Under the pieces are notes generated by a model. It was not told where the DNA came from, did not search any database, and saw nothing but the letters and a program-made list of their open reading frames with translations. A stretch of DNA of 64,000 nt from Mycteria americana (taxonomy: Eukaryota > Chordata > Aves > Ciconiiformes > Ciconiidae), in assembly GCF_035582795.1 (NCBI RefSeq), contig NC_134383.1, forward strand, positions 2,487,501 through 2,551,500, given 5' to 3'. The position numbers and the translations under genes were made by a program. This document shows, piece by piece, positions 25,054 to 37,500 of this stretch (the first letter of the stretch is position 1; every line of letters begins with the position of its first letter).

Positions 25054-27170
25054 GGCGTGTCTGGGAAGGGGACCTTCCAAGCACTCACTGCCTCTGAGAG
25101 TGAAGGCTGCAGATTGCAAGGTTTTAATTGGGCGAATTCCACAGGGAGGAGTGTGTGATAAAAAGATGGACCAAAATAGCCACGCGCACAGGCCCCAGGA
25201 TGCCTCGCCAGGGTGACGAGGGAAGCTTCTCACTGCATTCCAGCAGGGAGTGCAGGCACTGCCTGCAGTCAGGGATGGCTCCTGAAAATCCCGCACCTCA
25301 TCCCAGCCCCTGAGATCCCCTCCTTGAGCAGGGGGTGCAAGAGACAAATGGGCAGCCAAATACAGCAGGGAGGCACAGAGGTGAGCTGAGGGAGGCTGAA
25401 GTCGGAGAAAGCAGGACAGACCCCAGGCTCTGCTGCCTGTGGTGGTCCCAAACGCAAGTGACAGCAAGAAGGCTCATTGCAAGCAGGTTCAAGGAGTCCC
25501 TGACACTGGTCCTGCTGGCCCTGAAGCACAGGGACGGGGCAGTAGCTAATGCTGGCTGGTGCTTGATCAGGTCATGCAAAGTCACATGAATTCCCTGTCA
25601 CACCCATCACCCCACCGTGAGCTTAGGGCCAAAATCAGCCCCTCCTGTGTCCCACACAAAGGAGCTTGATTTTCCCAGAAGCTGAGCAGATGGCTCAAGC
25701 CTTTTTTTCCTGAGAGTGGTGAAGTGCTGCAGGTAGTTAAGCAGGGCTAGACAGGATCCAGATCCCACTGCTGACACCTCCACATCCCGAACTGTGCTGC
25801 TGCAAGCTGGCTGTCCAGTCTGTCCCCTGGCCAGGGCTTTGGCACAATGTAATGAGACCCAGAGAAATGCCTTTGCCAGAGATCATGAGTTAACCAGGGG
25901 TCTGAAGCTGCATAGATCCAGTTTTATTGAACTGGGGGGGCAGGGGTGGGGTGGTAGTGCCCAGTTAAGCTCCATGTACCCTGAAACCAGAGATTTCCTT
26001 GACTCCATGTTCCTGCAGTATGAAAGAGCAGGTGCACTGCTGTTGATGTAATGGGGAATTAGAGAAGGTATTTATGGCCTGAGCTTGCACAGAGCAAATT
26101 CTGCTCCCTGTTCTTGCAGGCAAGCTGAGAGGAAGAGGGTCAAACCCTCTTGCAAGGGTCTGGTGGTGCTAGCAATAAGAATGATGTGCCTCTGAGCCAG
26201 TAACTGTATTTAAGTTCTGAGCTCTCAGAGGCAGACTAGCTCTTGCCTTTTAAGGACAGTTGCTAGGCTGAACCCATTCCCATTATTTAGGTTCACAGGT
26301 GAGGCAGGAATTTAAATAAATGTCTGAATTAAGATGTATTAGGAGCATAATTATAGGAAATCAGCTTACTGCAGGGGCACAGGCAGACAGAGCTAGCTTG
26401 CATCCCTGAGAAGGCATGTTGCACCGCAGCACCATGGAGGCCATTGGCATGCTCGGTTTATCTCTGCTTACAGCCCTCTGGAGTACTCTGAGGTCACAGA
26501 GTGTCAGGCTCTTCTGCTTTCTCTAGCAAAGTGTCTTCTGTAGTGGGCAAAGGACAAGAGGTGTTGGGCTGAAGCACTGTGGAGAAAGCCATCCTTCATT
26601 CGCACACACACCAATGGGCGTGCACTAGGGCAGCGGGGCTTACTGGGCTACAGAGAGCCACACTGCCAGTGGTATCTCAGCAAAGACCTCCCAGGATCTT
26701 TCCTGCCCTCTGACTAAAGCAGGCTTGTGGCTTCCTTTGCCTTAAGGAGAGGCAAAGGAACTCTGTAGTCTCTTCCTAGACTGGTGGGTGATGTGGGGAG
26801 CTAAAGTCTCAGTGCTGGCAGTGGGAACAACGGCCCCTTGTCATTTTCCCTGTGAGCCAAAGATAGGAGCTGCATTGATCTTGCTGGCATCCAAAGCAGC
26901 TGGGAACATCCGCCAAGCCTGCCTGGGACTCTGCAGATAAACAGCACGTGGGGAGCGGGGCGGGCGGCTGGGTAGTTTGGCTTCTTGCTGCCCCATTAGG
27001 CTCCTTTTCTTCTTCTCCCCTTCCCCCTCCTCCTCAGCAGTGCGTTCAAATCCCCCAGACAGCTACTGGGCACCACTGAAGGGACCAGCCCAGGCGTGGG
27101 ACAATAAAATCCCTGACACCACTGTTCAAGAGGCCTCAGGCGGGGGGGAAGGCCAGTCCAGCTGCACGGG
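25054..27170. promoter_or_regulatory. shared HSPB2-CRYAB intergenic regulatory region
   Basis: The region between the two divergent small heat-shock genes is known in mammals to hold a muscle enhancer and lens elements for CRYAB. Visible here: a TTAAAAC (minus strand, 25,121-25,127) preceded by CCAAT as a weak TATA-like element for HSPB2; a GAAGCTTC dyad at 25,222-25,229 resembling a heat-shock element; a CACGTG E-box at 26,945-26,950; and an 11-bp perfect inverted repeat at 26,732-26,760. No CpG island is present. The assignment of individual sites is inference from motif shape. Confidence 0.5.
26732..26760. other. 11-bp inverted repeat upstream of CRYAB
   Basis: TTCCTTTGCCT is followed after a 7-nt loop by its exact reverse complement AGGCAAAGGAA. 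It lies about 480 bp upstream of the CRYAB start codon within the putative enhancer region. Confidence 0.8.
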
Positions 27171-27176
27171 TATAAA
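27171..27176 (+). promoter_or_regulatory. CRYAB: CRYAB TATA box
   Basis: TATAAA sits 67 nt upstream of the CRYAB start codon, predicting transcription start near 27,200 and a 5' untranslated region of about 40-45 nt, as in known CRYAB genes. Confidence 0.85.
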
Positions 27177-27242
27177 GCTGTGCCCCGCTCCCGGCACTGC
27201 ACTGCAGCACAGTTGTTTGCCAGGCTCCTCCAGCGCACTCCA

Positions 27243-30200
27243 ATGGATATCACCATTCATAACCCCCTGATCCGCAGACCCCTGTTATCTTGGTTGGCAC
27301 CAAGTCGTATCTTTGACCAGATTTTCGGAGAGCACCTGCAGGAGTCAGAGCTGCTCCCTGCTTCCCCCAGCCTCAGTCCATTCCTGATGAGATCCTCCAT
27401 TCTTCGGATGCCCAGTTGGCTAGAGACGGGACTCTCTGAGGTAATCTTCCTTCTTAATGCTCTTTGTTATTGCTGTGTGCACATCCTGATGGGTCTGGAG
27501 CTGGAGACCCATGAGAGCTGAGAGCTTGGAAGCTGCTTGTAGGTGGTTATTAGGAAAAGGCTAGGGAAAATGGTGCTGTGTTTGTGCCTCTGCTCCTCTG
27601 CATTAGGCAAGAACCTCTGCATGCTCTGCTAATCATTTGTGACAGAGCAAGTATTGCCATAGTGTTGGGAATAGAGGCAAACTGAGCTGAGTGTGTGTGG
27701 GAAATGACTCTAAGAGCTGATGGAAGAAAGGAGAAAGCCTAATTTCCCTGTCTGCTGTGCAAAACTTTCGATCCCACTCCCTCCTGAGAAACAAACAGCA
27801 TGGGGCAGTGGGCAGGGGTAGTGGGATCCTCATGTCAGGCAGTGTGGGAGCTCATGGTTGCTGTGGAAAAAGGGGCCTATTTTGAAGACTCACTGCTGAG
27901 GAGAGCAGCATTTTAAGTAAGATACAGGACCCAAAGGATCATGAAGCAGCCATCTGCTTGCTTCAGGGGCTGAGCCAGGAAGCATGCAGTTCAACCAACC
28001 TTGCCTGTTCTGCGAGTCAACTGTCTTATTTACAAGTAACTTGTAGAGCTATTCTAAGCCAAAGAAGTGAGACGAAAGTATTTTTTTAATCTTTGCATAA
28101 TGTTTCCCTTGATTTAGTGACCTGGGTCTGGCTGTCCACTGAAGCAGCCACAATAAGCACCACAGATAACAACATCTGGCTATCTCAGTGGAGAAACCTT
28201 CACAAATAATCTAGAAGGAGAAGGAAGCACTTAGACTCCCAGGTCAAATTGTGGAAACCAGTAAGCCTAGAGCTGGCACAGAGGTCACCTTCACATCCCA
28301 GAGCAGAGCTCCAGGAGGCTCACATGCTCCCTGACCACGAATGCAGCAGGAAGGCAGAGACAGCCAGCTCATACAGCGAAGTCCCACAAACATGTGCAAG
28401 ACAGCAGAAAATGCAAATTCAACTTCAGGAAGCAGCAAAAAGCAGTATTTGTTAGAGGCGATAAAGTGCAAAATGGAAGGGAAGGAGGTGAGATTAGCAG
28501 CAGGTGGCTCAGAGTTTTGGCAGAAGTCCTGCTGCTCAGATAACAGAGGTGATCAGTGAGACAGTACTGCTTGCCAGTGACACAATATTTTTGTTACTAA
28601 AGAGTGATGATGCAGGGGAAAGCCTGCAGATGAGCTGCAGTCAGCTGCGCAGTCAGGGTTTCTTTTGCAAAATCCAGTCACAGAAACTTGAAACCTCCAG
28701 CCGTTCTGTAAAAAGAATTGGATGCGAAACCTGTACGCCAACTAAAGAGTCAGTTTTAACAAATTCAGATTAAGAGAATCTCTTCCTCGCTCCGAAGGAA
28801 AACATTTATCCCATGTGATCAAGAGAAAGCATTCACATTTTAAATACTGTAGTGATGGGCATTAATGTAACAGGCCAGCAAAGGAAAAAGCCACCCAGAT
28901 CAGAATCCCAGGATCGAATGAAGGTCAGACAGTGCATGTATAGATACCAGTTTGAGTCTTGAACTGCTATATTCTGAGAGCCTTTTTAAGCTGAAACCAT
29001 CACCTGTTCTTTTCTGAAGTCACCTCCTTGTTTTGCAGATGCGACTGGAGAAGGACAAATTTTCTGTAAATCTTGATGTGAAGCATTTCTCCCCTGAGGA
29101 GCTAAAAGTGAAGGTGCTTGGGGACATGATAGAAATTCACGGGAAACACGATGAGCGCCAGGTACTTCTACTTTAACTGTGCGACTGATAGAGTCAGTGT
29201 GAACTTCCTCATCTATGGTTAAACAAGGAGACTGCAAAACAATCCTCCCCTCTGCTCATCTGAAATACTTCTAATGTTTTTTATCAACCAGTCCTAATGG
29301 AAGATGCTCTGTGCAACCCCCCCAGCTGATCCCAGACCAGGCAGCAACAGGGTGGAGATTTGTTGCTGATGTTACATGAACTGTGAACTGAACTGGAAAA
29401 TCATCTTTGAAATGGGCATTTTTGGGCCTCCCTCTTTCTGGGAAGAGGCCAGGAATGCCGGGAGGCATTCAATAAGCTAACAACGAACTGTAATAATTAA
29501 ACCACATAATGAATCAGTGCATTGCCCTGTTCCGTTACCATGAGGCTACCTCTTCCTGAAAAAGGCCCATCTCTCAGTTTGTAATCCTTAAAGGCTGTGT
29601 TCTGCTGTCAGTCATCCCACTGGTTCCTGGCTCTGGAGACCTGTGTGGCAACTGGGCAGACAGAAGTCAAAAGCCATGTCCAAAGTTGTATGTAACAGGG
29701 TTTGCCAGACCCCATCTCCCTCCTACCCCCCACCCCCACCTCCCTGCTAGAGGGAAATGAATCCACATGATAAAGTAGCTATGTCACTGGAATTGTCAGC
29801 TCTAAGAGCTTCTGGGAGCACAGATCTGTCATCAGGAAATACAGCATTACTTGCAGCTAGTGGAAGCCTGTAATCCTGACATAGCTTCTGCAAATTTTTT
29901 TTGGTTAAGAAAGTAATCAAGCACTATAGCAGAGATCAGCTCACTAGAAAGCTGTGTATTAGTAGAGCTCTGGAGACCCTCAGGAACAGGTGTGGTTGGC
30001 ACCGCATGTTCTAGCTGCTGTCTGGCACTGCATGTTCTAGCACCGTTGGTCTAGCTGCTGCATTTTAGGAATGACAGCACACCACTGTGCAATGAAGCCA
30101 GTCTCTGGCTGGCCCAAGAGCTGGAACATAAAGCCTCCTCCTGTAAACAGTGTACCTGCAGGCACCTACAGCCTAGGCAGGGCAGTGTCTCACTTCGGCC

Positions 30201-30580
30201 AGTCTTGGCTCTTTAAAAAGGGCATCTCATAATAAAACCTCTTTCAACTTTCTGAATAGTTTTCCTTTGAGAGCTGGAGCTTCCTGATCTCAGACTTTAT
30301 GCAAAGGGCCCATGGTTTAGATGGAACTGAGTGAACATTTCTAATCAGGGCTGTTCCTTCTCTTCTCCTTTTGAAGGATGAGCATGGCTTTATTGCCAGG
30401 GAGTTCAACAGGAAATACAGGATTCCAGATGATGTGGACCCTCTGACCATAACCTCATCACTCTCTCTGGATGGTGTCCTGACGGTGAGCGCACCAAGGA
30501 AACAAAGCGACGTCCCTGAGCGCACTATCCCTATCACCCGTGAAGAGAAGCCTGCCATTGCAGGAGCCCAAAGGAAGTAG
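27243..30580 (+). CDS. CRYAB: alpha-B crystallin (HSPB5), small heat-shock chaperone
   Basis: Three exons, 27,243-27,440, 29,039-29,161 and 30,377-30,580, give 174 residues (human 175), with phase-0 junctions at the conserved places. The protein begins [17 protein letters not shown] and continues with the FDQIFGEHL segment, then the alpha-crystallin domain from about residue 66 ([19 protein letters not shown]). The FNRKYRIP motif contains the arginine equivalent to human R120. The C-terminus has the anchoring IPI motif (RTIPIT) and a flexible lysine-ended tail. It holds unfolding proteins in a soluble state in lens, heart and skeletal muscle and forms large oligomers with alpha-A crystallin or HSPB partners. 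Its sequence is typically avian. All key elements are intact. Confidence 0.99.
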
Positions 30581-30689
30581 GCTGCTATTTAAAGTCACCC
30601 CAGGGGGCCATTCAACAGCACTTTTCATCAGATGCCAGCTGTACTGAATGGCTACTCTTTATTATTTATGCTGAGTAAGTTTACTAACA

Positions 30690-30695
30690 AATAAA
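30690..30695 (+). terminator. CRYAB: CRYAB polyadenylation signal
   Basis: AATAAA lies 110 nt after the CRYAB stop codon, giving a short 3' untranslated region of about 130 nt, followed by a T/G-rich downstream element. Confidence 0.85.
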
Positions 30696-30719
30696 ACATG
30701 AATAAGCAGTTTGTACTTT

Positions 30720-31720
30720 TTTGTTTTGAGCACTGAGGACAAGGGAAGTGTTGGGTCAAGAAAGCTGCGTCAGGCTGCTGTGCAGGGAAATGTGCCTGGC
30801 ATCATTCTTGCTTACAGCTTGAGTGGCAGGTGTGTCCAGGAGAGCTTGTCTTGGTGTTTAGAAACACTCTGCTAGTTTCACTTCGTGTACTCTAATGTTT
30901 TGCAAACATCTAATTGTGTGAGCCTTTTCCTTCAATGTTGCCAGAGGATTTCAGAGTGTTTCACAAGCAACAGAAAAGTTTCTCCAGTGGAGATTAGACT
31001 GGTAAAACAACTTCACAACGAAATGTGGGTATTAGATAACAACTGAATGGAAGACAACTGTATCTTAAATCTCTAGAATGACTCATGTTATGGAGAAGCA
31101 TCCAAGTGCTGCAACCAATTCAGAGCAGTTGCAGATGAAAACTGCATAGCTGCAGTAAACACAGATATATCCAGAGAGGAGAAAAACATCCTGCTCTCAT
31201 GGTAAAAATTGCATCACTTTGAAACTATGTTGTCAGTGTCCTTCAAACAATGAACACGATCTGATGTCTACAGTATTAATCTGATTTATGCTAACATTGT
31301 TGAGTGGTACAAAACACTATTAAGTCCTTCTGAGGTGTCATCATCTGCTTAGCACCTCTCTTCAAAGGGATATGAGCATAAAGGAAAGTCTGTATTATTG
31401 GAACTGAATTTCTAAAATTCATCCCCAAAAAGGACAGAATGCCATACATCTGTCACACAGATCATCAGACTCAGTTATGACCTGACCTATTTTCTATGTT
31501 CTTTATACCTATACCTGATAAGACAAAAGTTATATTAGAAGGGATCAGTTTAAATCTCAAATGAACTGAGAGGGCATGCTTCTTCCATGGCTTTAAGTGA
31601 GAAAAATAAAATGGGCACTCAGTGATGTGGGGTCATTGTCAAATACCCCAAATCCCACCTAATTGCCAAGGTCTAGTGTTTCCTATTAGCTGGTTGTAAT
31701 AAGCTCTTCCAGTTAAGATG
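30720..31720. other. CRYAB-CFAP68 convergent intergenic stretch
   Basis: Unique, moderately AT-rich DNA between two converging genes. No exon, repeat or structured element was seen. Part may be 3' untranslated sequence of the CFAP68 relic. Confidence 0.4.
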
Positions 31721-32039
31721 TTAGTTGGGCTTGACTGACAAGGTGCAGGGTGACTGGTGACTTGCAGTCACCTCTGCACACAAAACAAATGACAGAAACA
31801 CACATAGGTTACAAACAATACAGCTTAGAAAGCAGGAAGAACATTTTTCACGTGATGCTACATTTGGCTTTAATGTGTGACAGGTCTTTTTGCTTGAAGG
31901 ATATCCTTGTAGCACTGCAAGCAGACAGGCCTCCTGTTTCTCTGAAGGCATAGTCTGCAGATTCTCTCCATCTCTGTTGCTCTTCCTGCATCCTTCTTGT
32001 TCCTTCTCTGAGTGTTGGACACAAGCAAAGAAAATGCTG

Positions 32040-33331
32040 CCATATGGAGGCCTGCAGTCTATTGTGTAGCAGGACTGAGCAGTTGGGTTGAACAAAGGAG
32101 GTTCCAACTCAGGGTGGTGGCCTGGAAACCGACGAGGTTCTCATTCAAATCCTAAAAGAATAAACACAAAAAAACTTGAGGAAGTAAGTGCAAAATAGTA
32201 AGAATATATCCAGAAAGTGCAACTGAGGGAAATCTTTTCTATACAGCAGGGTTTTGTTAGGCTCAAACTCAGGAGCAAGAAATGGGAATTTTGAGTGAAA
32301 GCTCCTTGGTGACAAACTTTATGAGATTAGCTAGACAAGAACACTTGAAATGCAAATACCACTCCCTGAATGACTCGAAATACCTGTTCTGTGGTGGCAC
32401 AGGAGCACAACTCAACAATGAGAAAAAGACAGAAAACAATTCTGTCATCTCTAAGCACAAATGTCATTCAGAAGCTCCTCTTTAGCTACACTACAGATCC
32501 AACAGACTATGTTTCAGTTCTGTGCACGTACTTTTTATTCTGTGATGCTTTCCCTTGTTGTAATCTGAAGAGTATATTGTTTCAAAGCAGTGAGTACACT
32601 GAAAAGAAAAACTCACATTTAGTATGGCTAAATATAAAAAAAACCTTTAACATTTTATATCTTACAGGAAGACCAAAGTGTCTGCAATTGCACTACTACT
32701 TTCAAATCAGTCTAACCTAAGATCACAAAGCTTCAGTGATTACTTTTGATTCACCATCTGAACAGCAAAGGAAAGAGAGCTGGACTGGGGCCACCGTTGC
32801 AAGGAGTAAGACTGAGTTTAAACAAAAAAGCATTCCTCACATTTTTACTCCTGTGGTGGGACTGTTGTAGGGCACTCATCAGAGAAAAGGGTGCTGACTG
32901 TTGCCTTTCTGCATTTTTAAAAAACAGTAGAAAAGACTAGGAGCGGGGCTGCAGAAAGGGAAGCTACTCATGGGAGGCTTACCTCTGATGGATTCGTAGC
33001 TGGGGATTGAAAGGATAATGCCCTGTGTGCATGACAAATTAAGTGACCAGTGATCATCTCAACTGAGATTTGCTATATCCACAATAACGAAAAGCACAAG
33101 GACATACCTGGGAAGGAAGTGGCTTGGGCTGCACAATTCTCTGGATATCATATTGCTCTTCATTCTAGTTCTCCATAAGGGTTTTCATTGAGTAATCATT
33201 TTCATTGGTGGTGCACCTCCAGCCATACAGGGAAAACTCAGAAGTGCTGTCCCAGTCCACGGGACAGTAGCATGGCCAGTAGCACGCATTAAGGAGCCAC
33301 AGAGGGAGTTGTACAAGCAGATCTTGGACAT
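32040..33331 (-). pseudogene. CFAP68: CFAP68 (C11orf1) relic with disabled reading frame
   Basis: Three minus-strand pieces match human C11orf1/CFAP68, a ciliary microtubule inner protein. Piece 1 (33,331-33,108) encodes LCGSLMRATGH in one frame and then DWDSTSEFSLYGWRCTTNEN in another; about 4 nt seem lost between them. It continues MKTLMEN-stop-NEEQYD and ends IVQPKPLPSQ before a good donor. The stop (TAG, 33,167-33,165) replaces the TGG tryptophan of human GNWNQERYD. Piece 2 (33,022-32,983) keeps acceptor and donor but is short and poorly matching. Piece 3 (from 32,151) reads GFE-stop-EPRRFPGHHPELEPP, with TGA at 32,143-32,141 in place of a basic codon; the normal C-terminal stop is missing. 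Splice sites are preserved, so decay looks fairly recent. Sequencing error cannot explain all of these easily. Confidence 0.8.
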
Positions 33332-33525
33332 GGTCTGGCAATAGAAATCAACAACTCCCTAGGATCAGCTTGGATCTCAACAGCAGGTAATGTGACATGC
33401 AATGTTGTCCCTTCCACCCCCCTGGCGACTGGAGAAAGACCTCCTACACTTCCATGTATGACAGAGGGCATCACAGAAGAACTGTGTTCCTTCTTGATGC
33501 CAAAAAGCTTTTTTTTTCCTTTGGG

Positions 33526-33548
33526 GTGTGTGTGTGTGTGTGTGTGTG
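33526..33548. repeat. (GT)n microsatellite
   Basis: About eleven GT dinucleotides preceded by a T run; an ordinary simple repeat. Confidence 0.85.
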
Positions 33549-33879
33549 GTATGGTAAGTATCTATTTTCCTAAACTGTGATACTGCATTTCTCAGCTTCA
33601 CCTTACTGAATACCTCTCAGAGTAACTTACCCACGCTTTGAAACAGACGAAGTGATTGACCCAAGGCCACAGGGACGTAATGCCTGAACCAGGACCAGAC
33701 CTCATAAACTGCAGGCGGTAGGTGTCTGTTGGAGCTTGCCTTTGCCAATTTTAAGCCTTCCACTGTCACTACTCATGTGACTCCTGAAACACTGTCCTTG
33801 CCCTGTGCAGCAGCTGAAGGCACACAAATAGAACAGGCGTCAGTAAAGCATGGCTATTCTCTCTCAAGCCGTAACCTGC

Positions 33880-34560
33880 AGTCCCGGGAGTGCAGCGGCG
33901 CACCAGTTACCGCTCCTGGCCTCGCCAGGGGCGCCGGCAGCTATTTGGGCCCCGCGCAGAGGGTCCGTGAGGGGGAGCGGCTGCCGACAAAGCACCAGGG
34001 AGGCCCGCAGAGGCCCAGGCCACGCCCGAGGGGAGAAGCCGCCTCCGCAGCGGGCCCAGGGGAGGGGCGGAGACCCGGGCCGCTGCAAGGCGCAGCTCGC
34101 CGCCCCACAGCCGGCGGCCAGCGGCCTCACGAGGGACCGGGGCGGCGCGGCCTGACGCCACCAACAGGCGATGAGCGCACCAGCGGCCCGCTGGCCGGCA
34201 GAAACGTCATGAGGGAGCGCCGGCGGCCCGCGAGCGCCGGCCGCCGGCCTGGCTGCGGGCATGGAGCCGGTGCGCCGCGTCCTGCTGCTCGGGGAAGGCA
34301 ACTTCTCCTTCGCGGCCTCCCTGTGCGGGGCCGCGGGGACCCACGTCGTGGCCACTTGCTACGAGAGCGAAGAGGAGGTGTCTGGGCGGGGGCGAGCCGC
34401 GGAGAGCATCCGGCGGCTGCGGGAGAGAGGTGGGTCGGCGCCGGCGGCGCTCGGCTGGCCGGTGGGGAGGGCGGGTGGTAGTGGCGGCCCTCGGGCAAAG
34501 CGACGTAAGAGGCCGGGACGAGGAGAGAAACGGTGTCGCTGGTACTCGGCCGTTAGTTGT
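33880..34560. promoter_or_regulatory. CpG island, FDXACB1 promoter (formerly bidirectional with CFAP68)
   Basis: Dense CpG and GC boxes surround the first exon of FDXACB1 and end sharply after its donor region. In mammals CFAP68 and FDXACB1 are divergent neighbours sharing this kind of promoter. No TATA box was seen. Long open frames here on both strands are high-GC artefacts. Confidence 0.75.
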
Positions 34561-37500
34561 AACCGCTCTTCTCGTAACGGTCGAAGCAAGGCTGGAGAGC
34601 GGCATGCCTTCCTTAAATCAGGGACCTGGCGCTGCGGTGCCTCCGTAGGAATTGTTCAGTCACTTTATAGACCTTCGCCACTCCAGGCGTCTTGGAAGCC
34701 CACTTTTGCGACGAGGAATTGGAATTGTCCGAGAGGCTAAATCAAATACCCTAAAATCTTATCAGACTGAAACAAGTAGCCAGTTAGCAGAAGTCTCTGC
34801 AAGACAGCAAAGGGAGCCTAGGCTTTCTGGTTTTCCTAATGCATGTGAGTGAGAAGATGCCTGGCAGCTGCTGCTCTGATATGCTTAAAAATGGACTAGA
34901 GGACTTTAATTGCTACCTTTCTTTAAAATTTTACACAATGATAAACATCAGAGTCTTGGTTTTTGTTTACTTTTGAAGGAGCTGAAGTTGTGTTTTCTGT
35001 GGACTGCACCAAGCTGAAGGACTATTTTTTACCAGAAAAAAGAGAATTTGATTGTATTTACTTCAACTTCCCTCACTGTGGGAGAAAGGCTGGGGTAGTG
35101 AAGAACAGAGAGCTTCTTGCCCACTTTTTCCATAGGTGAGTAAACCAGAAGTAGTTCTATGCTAATTGACTGATGTGATACAGATTTCTAGCTGTGTTAC
35201 AGGTGTTTTTCTGGCACTATAAAATTTCTGGGTGTGCTAGCAGGATTTTTCTTGTTGCCTGGCTTTCATTCCAGCTCTGCAGAAGTGCTGACAGAGGAGG
35301 GAGAGGTCCATGTGGCTCTTTGCAATGGACAGGGTGGGACACCTGCTGATCAACCAAGGAGAGAATGGCACAACAGCTGGCAAATAGTGGCTGTGGCAGC
35401 AGGAGCTGGATTTATCTTGAGTAACGTTCATCCTTTTAAAGCAGAGACTATCCATGGATATAAGTGTACAGGCTACAGGTAACTAACCATCATGTGGCAA
35501 AACTGAAAGTTGGTATTTGTGCTCTTATAATGCCTAGCACTAGTATGTTCTTTTAGTATCTTGTTTGTTGGAGAGAGGAACTCCCTTTCATTTTCCAGAA
35601 AATAGCTACAGTTCTTTTTCACCTCTAAGAAGAATAGCCAAGATAAAAATGCAAGCTTCTTGTCAAAGTACCCTCTAAAAAATAAGATTATCTTAGGATT
35701 TTAAAGGTCAAAATGGTCCATTTCAGAACAAATGTCAATCTCATCCTAAAGACAGCAGGAGGACTGTGGTAAGTGTATCTGCTTAGCAGACAATCACAGA
35801 ATCACAGCATGGTTGAAGTTGGCAGGGACCTCCAGCAAGCATCTAGTCCTACCCCACAGCTCAAAGCAGAGCCAGCTAGAGCAAGTCACTCAGAGCCACA
35901 TTCAGTCTCCAGGGGTGGAGACTGTACAACCTTTCTGTGCAACTTGTTCCGATGTTGGACCACCTGCCCAGTAAAGATATGGTAGTGTTGCATCTTTGTC
36001 ACCTTGTAACAAGACCTGGGATTCAACAAGAGGTGTGTTAGTGTTACACAGAGTTATCTGTGTAATGCTTACTTGTGACACATTAAATATAGGGAGTGAT
36101 CGATGACTTTGCTCTGCTTTTGTGTATTGTCAGGAGTCAAGATAAATCTTTTTGTGTAGAGGGTGCTTTAGACCACATTTTCACACGAAGCATGCCACTT
36201 CCGTGTTTCAAACCTATGATCTGCGAGATAGAACTGGAAAGCCGAAAAGTTTCTTTTCAAGTACCACAAGTACTTGTGGATAAAATTAATAGGTAAGTTT
36301 TATAATTAGTTTCTGTTTGGCAATAACACATACTCCTGCTCTCAATGGGAATGACCCCAGCATAGGTGTCATAAAATGGAATTGCTTTACTTTCCCTCCT
36401 TTCCCCTTTACAGAATTTCCTGTTCCATTTTTTCTTCAAGTCTGCTTCATGTTGGCTTGTGGTTATGGGCTACTTACAAACAAGTCTACAGAACAAAAAG
36501 AAACTTTATGGTTGAGACCAAGCTGCTGTATACTTGAATGCACAAATAAAGATGAAAACTTTAATCTGTGTTACTGTACTGTGGAAGAAATTCAGGAGCT
36601 GGCTTGGTGTCTCCTAATACCACAATACTAAGGCTAGCTAGGATAAAAAATGCTAACCTCTTAGGCGAACTGCTGTGTACTTCGGAGACTATCCAGGGCT
36701 AGCATAATTTGATTCATTTCTGTAGTTTGGTAATGCCTGTGCTGAGTGGAAATGGTGATGCTGACTGTTAAGTCCCATTCGTTTTTTACCAGCGAAAGTG
36801 CAGTTAATTCTTGATTGCAACCCGGAGACAAATACCATTATCCTGAAAACGTGTTAGCCATTGCAACACCTTTGATGAAAGACTTGGCTTGTTCAGGTAG
36901 TTACTAGAAACCAGCTTAATATCTGAGATTGTTTTGGGTAAATTGCTGCTCTCAAATTATGATCACAGGAAGGCATTTCAAGGAAATTTCTTCAGTGGTG
37001 TCTGTAATTTGGTGTCTGTAACTTTATTTTTCACAGGGGTTTCCTAGAACTAAATTCAAATCATCCAGTACGGACAGTAAAGGAGAAGCTTACTGCAGAG
37101 CTCAGCCAAGCCTTTCCGTTACAAGACATTGACTACTGCGTTTCTCTGCTCCACCAAGGTCACCTCAATGGTGTTTGTCACTCAAATATCTTTTGGATCA
37201 TTCTGAGCCCAGAGGAGACTCAAAGTACTGAAGAAATGTCTAATGGATTGGCAAATGCAGTTTCATTTTCCCATGTTGACTTTTGCAGGGACACGGATAA
37301 GAATGGCTGGGTGAATGTACAAGAAGGGTGCCACATTTCAAAACAGTATTGTCTTAGACCTTCTCTTCTACCTTATGCTCAGGCAGTAATACAAAGAGGA
37401 GCCTTTTCCCCAGGGACACTTCATGTTCTTTCTGGCCCAGTTTTCAGGAAGTGTCTTATCACTCCTTACTCCGTGCCTGTTTTTCATGAGATGGTTCTTG

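Noticed and set aside
24496-25467. 323-codon minus-strand open frame overlapping HSPB2 exon 1
   Set aside because: It includes the true HSPB2 N-terminal exon but reads through the donor into the intron and its C run; homology and splice sites define the real gene.
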